Under the pieces are notes generated by a model that saw only the letters and a list, made by a program, of their open reading frames with translations, ran no database searches and was not told the origin of the DNA. A stretch of 42,576 nucleotides of DNA from an uncultured Eubacteriales bacterium (GTDB taxonomy: Bacteria; Bacillota; Clostridia; Christensenellales; Aristaeellaceae), in NCBI GenBank assembly GCA_902789365.1, contig CADANQ010000039.1, forward strand, positions 1 to 42,576, read 5' to 3'. Positions 26,752-34,536 of the stretch are shown piece after piece. Position 1 is the first letter of the stretch. Every line of letters begins with the position of its first letter. Both the position numbers and the translations under genes were made by a program.

Positions 26752-29649
26752 TTAATCAAGGGGAAGATTGAATTCTTTTCGTTTGATGCGTATCTCTTCA
26801 TTTATTGTCCGCGCGTATGTCAGCAGTGTCTCCCTGGCCTCTTCCTTGGATATGATTACTTTGCGGATGGCGTTGGTTATATGTCTTGTGGTGGAATATC
26901 CGCCGGCGATCTCCCTGAAACCGACGGTCCATTCCATCTGTTCGGAAAGGATCTTCATCTGGTCGGTGCTCCAGGACAGTTGGGCCAGGGCTTCCTTGTT
27001 GGCGGTGGTGTACCTGGCGGAGGACCCCAGGATGCTTTCGATCTCGCGGCCGAAACGAACCTGCGACTCGGCGGAGACCCACCATTTCATGAACTCCCAG
27101 GAGTTCTGCTTCACCTTTTCATCGTCCGTCGCGATCATCATGCAGCAAACGCCGGAGCAGTGAACGGAGCGGTCGATATAGGTTTCACCGTTTTCATTCG
27201 TCCTGACGGTCCCCGGGAACAGGGTGAAATCCCACAGGTTCCTGATTTCGGGAGCGGAGACAACCAGGGTGTTGTATGTGGAATAGTTGGCAAGGCCGAT
27301 GGGCATCTCGCCGGAACGGAACCGGCTGACGAAATCGTACACCGTCGGCAGGCCGTAATCGTTGTACAGGGAGGTGTACAGCTTGAAAGCCGTCACGCCG
27401 TTTTCATTGTCGATCAGGGTACGCTTGGCATCGGCGTCGTAGATCTGCCCGCCGTTCTGGTAGATCAGGGAATTGAAGATGGACATGTCCGCGTTGGCGA
27501 TATCGGGATACGGCACGCCGACGGACATGTTGTTGCCCTGGATGGTGGGCAGCAGGGCGATCAGGTCTTCCCAGGTCTGCGGCGGCTCCAGGCCCAGGCC
27601 TTCAAGGATATCCTTCCTGTAGAAGAGGACGGAAAATTCCTGGGTTTCGGGCAGGGCCCAGATTCCCCCGTTGTATTCCATGCTGGCCAGAGCGCTGGGA
27701 TAGAATTGGCCTACCACTTCCTCCCAGCCGTCGAATTGCTTGATATCCTCGACGGCGTTGCGCATGGCGTAGTTGACGGGGAACCAGGAACCCACCGAGA
27801 GCACCACGTCGGGACCGTTGCCGGCCACGACCGCCGTCAAAAGGGTATCCGCCACAACCAGCTTGACGTTTACCCTGATGCCGGTTTTGGGGGTGAACGA
27901 ATCGTCCACCATGGTCTTGAGGACCGTGGACTGATCGCGGCCCGTAACAATCCAGACCTCGATCAGGTTGGATTCGTCGTCATCATCATATTTATCGCCC
28001 AGGGAGTTGTAATCGACCGTGTAGGAAGCCACGCAGGACCGGACCTCGTGGGCGATCCTGGCGAAAAAGCCTTCCTTGGGCATGGGCAGCTGAGCCTTTG
28101 AGCCGCTGATGTAGATGGCGTCAATGTCCAGCTTGGTTTCGGACATGTTCTGCATCGCGGTACCGAGGCTGGTGATATTGTCCTTGAAGTTGGTAAACTG
28201 CTGCGTGATGCGCTCGTTGAAGCCGACGAAATTTTCAAGCTGCACCGCCAGCGTCTGGGCAACGGCGACACGGTCGTTTTTCTGGCCCGTGATAGCCACC
28301 GTATCGTCCACCAGCTTATACAGCCGCTTGCTTTCCAGGTCCATCGCCTCAATCACTTCAGGATAGATGCCCGGCAGGTTGTAATCCCTGAAGCGGTCCG
28401 GATTGACGCCCGTCAGCACCAGAATCTTGCGGTAGATCTGGTTCAGGCGGTAAATGCTCTCCTCCATCTCGCTCAGGATCGGACCCATCTGGCCCAGGGT
28501 GGCTTCAATGCGAACAGTATGTTTTCCTTTTGTCAGATAAAACTCATACGGGACCTTGTTTTCATCGGAAAGCGTCACCATCTGCCATGCCGTTCCGTAT
28601 CCGAAAGAGACAACGTTCAATTCTTCGAACGGAATCTCTCCGTCGATGTAAATGCTCCTGGCGGATATCGCGCCGCGCTGATAGGACTGCCTGGCCTTGA
28701 CAGTAATATGATAAAAACCATCCTCGGGGACCTCGAATTCCCATTCGATCCATTCGCCCGCATGGTTCCACGCGTCGCCGCCGATATAGTTGAGAACCGT
28801 TCTCGTCACCGAATACGGCTCCGTTGCGGGCGAGGAGCGGTCATATCTGGGGTAGAGGGAAGGCGTGCTCCTGAGCGCAGCGTCCTCGCCCTGAACCGTA
28901 ATCAGCGTGCTCGCGGCGTTCTCGGAAACATGGGAGCCGGCGAATTGATCCGCGTACTGCCTGTATGTAATCCTGTTTTCCACCGGCACCAGCGTAATTG
29001 CGCCGATGATCATGGGCTCGTTGACGCCCCGGAGAGTAATTGTATTCTCCCCGGCCTCGAACCTGAACTGATACGGCTCAATCACATAACCCATCGGATC
29101 CTTCAGGAAAACGGACTGCCAGTCGAAATGCTCCACCTGGGTGGGGCGGATCTGATTGCCCTGGTTGTCTTCCCTGATCGTTCCCCCGTCCTTCCACAGA
29201 CGGGTAAAAGTCAGCGAAGACGCGCCGGAAAAAGGAACCTTTCCGTTGATGAAAAGCTCCCTTTCCATATCGACCCCGCGGGATTTATAGGTCAGATACC
29301 TGATCCGGATATTGTAAAGGCCCGCCTTTTCGAGGGAGACCTTCCAGGTGACGTTGGAGCCGTCGTCGGTAAAAACGACGGGAACGCCGCCCTCGTCCCG
29401 GATCTCCGCGTCGCCTTCAAAAGAGGCGATATCCACGTCCACCGCTTTTTCGCCCACCGGCGTCCCCGCGCAGGCGCGAACATACCCCTCGTAGGTATCT
29501 TCCCTGCCGATGCCGGTAACGCCGCCTGAAAGGTCGCAGCCTTCGTATTTGCCGCTGAAATTCTGCACACCGCGGCCCAGGACGGCGATCAGAACGACAA
29601 TCACCGCCACGCAGGCCAACCCGATCAGTATCCGATGCATCTTTCGCAT
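26752..29649 (-). CDS. Membrane-anchored solute-binding protein fused to carbohydrate-binding-like domains
   Basis: A 965-residue protein and first gene of the operon. I start at the ATG at 29649, with GGAGGG 7 nt upstream; the frame is open to 29730 without a ribosome site. One N-terminal helix (about 7-25) anchors it. Two beta-sandwich, CBM6/35-like modules follow (about 95-225 and 250-390), each with typical pieces such as GLYNIRIRYLT or GFYHITVKARQS and a closing TITL/TVRIEA strand. A helical linker spans 395-520. Residues about 561-965 are a full solute-binding domain (LIEVWIVTGRDQSTVLKTMVDDS..., GIWALPETQEFSVLFYRKDILEGLGLEPPQTWEDL). It could catch long glycans and pass products to the permeases. 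The module boundaries are estimates and the fusion of functions is inferred. Confidence 0.85.
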   Translation of the reverse strand: MRKMHRILIGLACVAVIVVLIAVLGRGVQNFSGKYEGCDLSGGVTGIGREDTYEGYVRACAGTPVGEKAVDVDIASFEGDAEIRDEGGVPVVFTDDGSNVTWKVSLEKAGLYNIRIRYLTYKSRGVDMERELFINGKVPFSGASSLTFTRLWKDGGTIREDNQGNQIRPTQVEHFDWQSVFLKDPMGYVIEPYQFRFEAGENTITLRGVNEPMIIGAITLVPVENRITYRQYADQFAGSHVSENAASTLITVQGEDAALRSTPSLYPRYDRSSPATEPYSVTRTVLNYIGGDAWNHAGEWIEWEFEVPEDGFYHITVKARQSYQRGAISARSIYIDGEIPFEELNVVSFGYGTAWQMVTLSDENKVPYEFYLTKGKHTVRIEATLGQMGPILSEMEESIYRLNQIYRKILVLTGVNPDRFRDYNLPGIYPEVIEAMDLESKRLYKLVDDTVAITGQKNDRVAVAQTLAVQLENFVGFNERITQQFTNFKDNITSLGTAMQNMSETKLDIDAIYISGSKAQLPMPKEGFFARIAHEVRSCVASYTVDYNSLGDKYDDDDESNLIEVWIVTGRDQSTVLKTMVDDSFTPKTGIRVNVKLVVADTLLTAVVAGNGPDVVLSVGSWFPVNYAMRNAVEDIKQFDGWEEVVGQFYPSALASMEYNGGIWALPETQEFSVLFYRKDILEGLGLEPPQTWEDLIALLPTIQGNNMSVGVPYPDIANADMSIFNSLIYQNGGQIYDADAKRTLIDNENGVTAFKLYTSLYNDYGLPTVYDFVSRFRSGEMPIGLANYSTYNTLVVSAPEIRNLWDFTLFPGTVRTNENGETYIDRSVHCSGVCCMMIATDDEKVKQNSWEFMKWWVSAESQVRFGREIESILGSSARYTTANKEALAQLSWSTDQMKILSEQMEWTVGFREIAGGYSTTRHITNAIRKVIISKEEARETLLTYARTINEEIRIKRKEFNLPLD

Positions 29650-29829
29650 AAGCAAACCCTCCGCCCATATGAAATCGCCGCATCTTCCGTTCGCGGAATA
29701 AACCACGGAACATGGCCTTCCGGCCCGCATTCCGAAAAAAAACCTGCGCCTGCTTGGTCAGCCGGAGAGAACCGTCAGGCAAGACAACCGGAAAAGCAAG
29801 TCAATCCACCTACCGCATCAGAATAAACA

Positions 29830-29849
29830 GAAGAATAACTTTATTCTTC
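29830..29849. promoter_or_regulatory. Perfect palindrome, candidate operator
   Basis: GAAGAATAA (29830-29838) and TTATTCTTC (29841-29849) form a perfect 9+9 inverted repeat with a 2-nt spacer. It lies 24 nt downstream of the -10 box of the minus-strand operon and in the region shared with the divergent GH2 gene, so it is well placed as a regulator site. No regulator gene is adjacent. There is no T-run, so it is not a terminator. Confidence 0.5.
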
Positions 29850-29872
29850 CGAAACGTATTTTAGATACAAGG

Positions 29873-29901
29873 ATTCTATCACACGAACCGATATCGCGCA
29901 A
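29873..29901 (-). promoter_or_regulatory. Candidate promoter of the nine-gene minus-strand operon
   Basis: On the minus strand, -35 TTGCGC (29896-29901) and -10 TAGAAT (29873-29878) are 17 nt apart, which leaves a leader of about 215 nt. The remaining sequence between 29650 and 30045 holds no gene, only this promoter, the palindrome and the opposite promoter. Confidence 0.5.
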
Positions 29902-29981
29902 GACCTCGCTGATCGATTTTTGCCATAATTATTCCGTCCCCGAAACACGGTATAAGGGACCGGGCAACCGGAAAACAGGGC

Positions 29982-30010
29982 TTTTCAAAGCGGGAACCTC
30001 CGGATATAAT
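29982..30010 (+). promoter_or_regulatory. Promoter of the GH2-type glycosidase gene
   Basis: -35 TTTTCA (29982-29987) and the perfect -10 TATAAT (30005-30010) are 17 nt apart, leaving a leader of about 30 nt. Confidence 0.6.
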
Positions 30011-30045
30011 TGTCCCGAAACAGTCTGCATGAAAGGAAAAAAACA

Positions 30046-32685
30046 ATGAAAAAACAAAACCTTTCGGGTAACTGGGATCTTGCCGTCATCGGTCAAAGCC
30101 GTTCGGAAACCGCCGAATACGCGCACATTATCTCCCTCCCCGCGACCCTTGCTTCGGTCGCATCTCTGTCCGCCGAACAGGAAGAGGCTGCCGGCAGGCT
30201 GTCTCAGACACGCCCTTTCGTCGGCAAAGCCATGTTCAGGAGGGAATGCTTCCTTGAGGAGGCCGAATCGGCGTACATTACGCTGGAGCGCACCAGAAAC
30301 AGCAGACTTTGGTTTGATAATACCGAAGTCGGTTCCTGCGACTCCCTTTCCTCCCCGCACCGCTACGCGCTCGGCAGAATTGCCGAAGGCATGCACCGCA
30401 TTGAAATCATGATATCCAACGATTGCTATGCCGTTCCGGGCGGCCACCTGACCGGCGACGACACCCAGGGCAACTGGAACGGCATCCTCGGCGACATCCG
30501 CATCACCTCCGGCGACTGCCTCCTGCTCGATGAAACGATCATCCCGGACGCAAAAAACCGTACTCTCCGCTTTTCAGCCCGCGTTTTGGGAAAATGCACC
30601 TTTGCGGCCTTCTCCGTGGACGACGGACCTGAACAGGTTTTCCCGCCCGAAGAAGGAAAGATCGACGTTTCCGTCTCCCTTGACGCGGGTCTCTTTCTGT
30701 GGGATGAATTCAATCCTTCCCTCCATACCTTGTCCTGCAGGACGGATAAGGACAGCTTCCGTTATCGTTTCGGCCTGCGCACCCTTTCACATTCGGGACG
30801 CAGGCTGATGATCAACGGGCAGGAAACCTTCCTGCGCGGAAAGCACGAAGCCCTTGTTTTCCCCAATCATGACGGGCTTCCGACGGACGCGGACTCTTGG
30901 GAAGCATATTTAAGGACCGTCGCCTCCTACGGCTTCAATCACATTCGCTGCCACACCTGTTGCCCCCCCGAAGCGGCTTTTGAATGCGCGGACAGGCTCG
31001 GGCTGTACATGGAGCCCGAACTGCCTTTCTGGGGGACGGTCAAAGGTCCCGGCGACGAGGGCTATGACGAAACGGTCAACGATTTCCTGTTCCGGGAAGG
31101 TCTGCGGATCCTGACGGAATACGGCCGGCATCCTTCTTTTGTACTGTTTTCCCTCGGAAACGAGCTGTGGGGAAACAAGGATGTCCTCAGGCAGATGCTT
31201 TCGGAGTACAAAAAGCGTTTCCCCCACATCATGTTTACCGCCGGCTCGAACAATTTTCAGTTCATGCCCGACATCCTGCCGGAGGAGGACGTTTTTGTCG
31301 GAGTCCGCCTCGGAAGAGACCGCCTGTTCAGGGGCTCCTATGCCATGTGCGACAGCCCACAGGGCATCGTCCAGACGACGGAACCGGAATCCGTCTCCGA
31401 CTATGACCGCGCCATCGTTCCCGCAAACGATCTTCCCGGCAGGGAAGAAGAAAGCCGGTCCGTGATGATCCAGTACGGTACCGGGGTGAAGACCGTCAGC
31501 GCCGAAAAAGGGCGGCAGATCGTCCCGGAGATTCCCGTCGTCGCCCATGAGGTCGGCCAGTACACCTTTTATCCGGATTTTGACGAAATCGGGCTGTATA
31601 CCGGGACCCTGAAGCCATATAACCTCGCACGCCTTGCCGAAAACGTCAAAAAAGCCGGCCTCTGGCCGGACAGGAAACGCTTTTTCGAATCCGCGGGCAG
31701 GCTGGCCGTCGACTGTTACCGGAGGGAGATTGAGACCCTTCACCGCACCGGAGAGCTCAGCGGCTTCCAGCTTCTGGACCTTCAGGATTATCCGGGCCAG
31801 GGCACGGCCCTGGTCGGCATCCTGAACGCGCTGATGATCAGCAAAGGGCTGATTTCCGCCGGAGAATGGCGGCGGTTCTGCTCGGACACGGTGATCCTCG
31901 CCGGGTTTGAGCGCTTCGTCTTTTATTCCGGGGAATCGCCCTCCTTCACCCTCCGTCTTTCCCGGTACGGAAAACGCAATGTCACGCACACCGCCCGATG
32001 CCGCCTCTGTTTGGATCAGACCGTGCTGTTTGAGACTTCCGTCACCGTTCCCGCCTCTCAAACGCGCCTTTCCGCCCCTGTCAGGATTTCGTGTCCCCCC
32101 GTCTTCACGGATAACGCGCACATGGCCCTCATGGAAATCAGCCTCGAGGACGGCGCATATCAGGAATGGCCCCTGTGGTTTTTCCCACGCAGAAACCTTC
32201 GGATTACCCCGGACGGCATCCGTTCGGAATTCGGTTTTCTTCCTTTTTATAGGCGCCCCGCGGATGCGTCTTCCCGCCGTTCGGTGCTGGTCCCGGACGC
32301 CGAAGGCAGCCTGCCCTGCGAATACAGCAGCGATTTCTGGTGTTACCGGATGTTCAGCACAATCTCCCGTTCCATGGGAAAGCCCGAACCCACCGGGACC
32401 ATGGGGCTGTGCGTCAATCCCGCCGATCCGCTTCTCGAAGGCTTCCCCGCCGACGTTTATACGACGCCTGTCTGGTATCCGGTCCTCTCCTGCGCCCACG
32501 CCCGGCAAATGACGGACGCTGACGCGCCGGTGCAGATGATCGACAATCCCGAGCGCTGCCTGCGTCTGGGCGTCCTGTACAGGCAGGACGGTTTTGTCTG
32601 CCTTACCTCCCGCCTGTGGGAAAACAGCGCCGCCCCCGCTGTCAATGGCCTTGCCTGGTCCCTTTCCCGGGCAATCCTCGGCTGA
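30046..32685 (+). CDS. GH2-type glycoside hydrolase, intracellular
   Basis: An 879-residue enzyme without a signal peptide, so it acts in the cytoplasm on imported oligosaccharides. The N-terminal jelly roll (1-155) and Ig-like domain are followed by a (beta/alpha)8 barrel. The catalytic pair typical of clan GH-A is visible: acid/base E373 in SLGNELWG and nucleophile E502 in VVAHEVGQYTFYPDF. GFQLLDLQDYPGQGTALVGILNA is typical of a GH2-like branch that is distant from LacZ. The start is the ATG at 30046 with AAAGGA upstream; the frame is open to 30010, inside the promoter. It is divergent from the transport operon, so both probably serve one glycan. Substrate unknown. Confidence 0.85.
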   Translation: MKKQNLSGNWDLAVIGQSRSETAEYAHIISLPATLASVASLSAEQEEAAGRLSQTRPFVGKAMFRRECFLEEAESAYITLERTRNSRLWFDNTEVGSCDSLSSPHRYALGRIAEGMHRIEIMISNDCYAVPGGHLTGDDTQGNWNGILGDIRITSGDCLLLDETIIPDAKNRTLRFSARVLGKCTFAAFSVDDGPEQVFPPEEGKIDVSVSLDAGLFLWDEFNPSLHTLSCRTDKDSFRYRFGLRTLSHSGRRLMINGQETFLRGKHEALVFPNHDGLPTDADSWEAYLRTVASYGFNHIRCHTCCPPEAAFECADRLGLYMEPELPFWGTVKGPGDEGYDETVNDFLFREGLRILTEYGRHPSFVLFSLGNELWGNKDVLRQMLSEYKKRFPHIMFTAGSNNFQFMPDILPEEDVFVGVRLGRDRLFRGSYAMCDSPQGIVQTTEPESVSDYDRAIVPANDLPGREEESRSVMIQYGTGVKTVSAEKGRQIVPEIPVVAHEVGQYTFYPDFDEIGLYTGTLKPYNLARLAENVKKAGLWPDRKRFFESAGRLAVDCYRREIETLHRTGELSGFQLLDLQDYPGQGTALVGILNALMISKGLISAGEWRRFCSDTVILAGFERFVFYSGESPSFTLRLSRYGKRNVTHTARCRLCLDQTVLFETSVTVPASQTRLSAPVRISCPPVFTDNAHMALMEISLEDGAYQEWPLWFFPRRNLRITPDGIRSEFGFLPFYRRPADASSRRSVLVPDAEGSLPCEYSSDFWCYRMFSTISRSMGKPEPTGTMGLCVNPADPLLEGFPADVYTTPVWYPVLSCAHARQMTDADAPVQMIDNPERCLRLGVLYRQDGFVCLTSRLWENSAAPAVNGLAWSLSRAILG

Positions 32686-32715
32686 ACCTTTTCCCGTACG
32701 CCGCGGACCGGGCGC

Positions 32716-32755
32716 CGGCTCCGTTCCCCGGGATAAGGAACCCGAGCCGCTTTTT
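32716..32755 (+). terminator. Terminator of the GH2-type gene
   Basis: The outer stem CGGCTC/GAGCCG and inner stem GTTCC/GGAAC are separated by a small internal loop and followed by five T (32751-32755), 30 nt after the stop codon. Confidence 0.75.
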
Positions 32756-32810
32756 GTTGCTTTCGGTCATTTTACGGCAAGGCTTATTTGTGGTTTTCGA
32801 TAAATTTCTT

Positions 32811-32839
32811 TTGACGAAACCGCGCTTTGGTGTTATACT
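32811..32839 (+). promoter_or_regulatory. Promoter of the malE-malF-malG-ATPase operon
   Basis: -35 TTGACG (32811-32816) and -10 TATACT (32834-32839) are 17 nt apart. The leader of about 55 nt contains the inverted repeat ACATATC/GATATGT (32856-32881), which could be an operator or a small hairpin. No clear CcpA (cre) site was recognised. Confidence 0.75.
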
Positions 32840-32900
32840 GATTACAACAAAAAACACATATCTTCTTTCGTGGGGATATGTCAGGAAAGGAAGTTTTGTC

Positions 32901-34424
32901 ATGAAGAAACTGCTCTCTGTTCTTCTCACTCTTGCCATGGTCCTGACCATGACCGCCGGCGCTTTCGCCGCCAGTCTGGAAGGCACCTACCAGATCACGA
33001 TCTGGGTCGCCGAAGAGGTCAAGGATCTGACGGCGAAACAGATTGAGGACTTCAACGCCACCAACGAGTACGGCATCACCATCGTGGCCAACATCGAGGC
33101 CGTTTCCGAGGCCGACGCCGCCACCTCCATGATCACCGACGTCGAAGCGGGCGCGGACATCTTCTGCTTTGCGCAGGACCAGTTCGCCCGCCTCGTGCAG
33201 GCCGGCGCCCTGAGCAGCCTCGGCAAGCAGGCCGCCGAAATCGTCAGGACCAGCAACGACGCCGGTGTCGTCGCCGCCGCCACCTCCGGCGATACCCTGT
33301 ACGCCTATCCCCTCACCTCCGACAACGGCTACTTCCTCTATTACGACAAATCCGTGATCCCCGATGAGGATGTAGACTCACTGGAAGCCATCATCGCCGA
33401 CTGCGAGAAGGCCCAGAAGTATTTCGCTTTTGAAATGGGCACCTCCGCCTGGTACAACGCTTCCTTCTTCTTCGCCACCGGCTGCGTCTCCGAATGGAAG
33501 ACCGATGACGACGGCACCTTCATCTCCGTGCACGACACCTTCAACAGCCCCGCGGGCCTGATCGCCGTCAAGGGCATGAAGAAGCTGGTGGATTCTCCCT
33601 TCCATCTCTCTTCCTCCGACGGCGCCAGCTTCGCCTCCAACGCGGCCGCGGTCGTGACCGGCATCTGGGCCTATACCACCATCGAGGGCATCCTGGGCGA
33701 CAACATGGGCGTGACCGATCTGCCCTCCTTTGAGGTGGATGGCGTTTCCTATCACCTGGGCTCCTACAACGGCTGCAAGCTGATGGGCGTCAAGCCCCAG
33801 ACCGATCCCATCAAGGGCGCCGCGATTCACCGCCTGGCCCAGTACCTGACCGGTGAAAAGTGCCAGATGGAGCGCTTCGAAGCCCGCGCCTGGGGTCCCT
33901 CCAACCTGGCCGCTCAGGCTTCCCCCGCCGTTCAGGCCAACCCCGGTCTGGTCGCCCTTTACACCCAGAACGCCTATTCCGTTCCCCAGGGCCAGATCCA
34001 CGGCTCCTGGTGGGATATCGCCAAGGTCATCTCTGACGACGTGAAGAACGCCACCGACGATGCCGGCCTGCAGCAGGCGCTGGACAACTACTACGACAAG
34101 ATTTCCAGCCTGTTCAATCTGGATACCTCCGCGCTGCTCTTCGTGGGCGCCTGGAACGGATGGAACAACGCCGATGAATCCGACACCTATTACTTCAAGG
34201 ACGGCTCTCTGACCCTGGATGTCCCGGCAAGCGATTACATGGGCGGCCGCATCGTCAATCCCGGCAGCTGGGACACCGACAAGGGCTTTGCGCAGGTCAC
34301 CGTCGGAGCCGATCTGATCAAGGATCTGGGCGCCGACAATCCCGATAACAACATCGTGTTCATCGAAGCCGGCAATTATACCGTGACCATCGACGGTGAC
34401 GCGATCAGCATCGTAAAGAACTGA
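32901..34424 (+). CDS. malE: Maltose/maltodextrin-type solute-binding protein with C-terminal starch-binding-like domain
   Basis: A 507-residue secreted binding protein. The signal peptide MKKLLSVLLTLAMVLTMTAGAFA is likely cut before ASLEG; no lipobox cysteine is present. Residues 30-400 match the MalE type (YQITIWVAEEVKDLTAKQIEDFN, GTSAWYNASFFFATGC, NPGLVALYTQNAYSVPQ). Residues about 410-507 form an extra domain (LLFVGAWNGWNNADESDTYYF..., NIVFIEAGNYTVTIDGD) that recalls the SusE/SusF starch-binding domains of Bacteroidota. The usual length is about 400-420, so this is a real extension. The ATG at 32901 was chosen for its signal peptide and AAGGAAG site; the frame is open to 32616. The codon choice suggests high expression. 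The maltodextrin substrate is inferred from malF, malG, malQ and glgP. Confidence 0.85.
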   Translation: MKKLLSVLLTLAMVLTMTAGAFAASLEGTYQITIWVAEEVKDLTAKQIEDFNATNEYGITIVANIEAVSEADAATSMITDVEAGADIFCFAQDQFARLVQAGALSSLGKQAAEIVRTSNDAGVVAAATSGDTLYAYPLTSDNGYFLYYDKSVIPDEDVDSLEAIIADCEKAQKYFAFEMGTSAWYNASFFFATGCVSEWKTDDDGTFISVHDTFNSPAGLIAVKGMKKLVDSPFHLSSSDGASFASNAAAVVTGIWAYTTIEGILGDNMGVTDLPSFEVDGVSYHLGSYNGCKLMGVKPQTDPIKGAAIHRLAQYLTGEKCQMERFEARAWGPSNLAAQASPAVQANPGLVALYTQNAYSVPQGQIHGSWWDIAKVISDDVKNATDDAGLQQALDNYYDKISSLFNLDTSALLFVGAWNGWNNADESDTYYFKDGSLTLDVPASDYMGGRIVNPGSWDTDKGFAQVTVGADLIKDLGADNPDNNIVFIEAGNYTVTIDGDAISIVKN

Positions 34425-34484
34425 GTTTTCTGAGGTGCTCATCTGTCCACCGAGCGGATGCAGTAGCTTCCTTCGCAAAATCTC

Positions 34485-34521
34485 CGGCCGGAGTCATTCA
34501 CCCTGACTCCGGCCGCTTTTT
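34485..34521 (+). terminator. Attenuator hairpin between the malE and malF genes
   Basis: A perfect 12-bp stem (34485-34496 with 34504-34515, loop TTCACCC) is followed by C and five T (34517-34521), then directly by the ribosome site AAAGGAG of the next gene. It should stop most transcripts after malE and let a fraction read into the permease genes, giving an excess of binding protein. Confidence 0.8.
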
Positions 34522-34536
34522 AAAGGAGCTTTCACC

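Noticed and set aside
29830-29849. Terminator function for the palindrome
   Set aside because: No T-run follows on either strand and it is AT-rich; it lies in a promoter region and not after a gene.
30910-32508. 532-residue minus-strand open frame
   Set aside because: Antisense to the GH2-type gene, which has catalytic motifs and a promoter.
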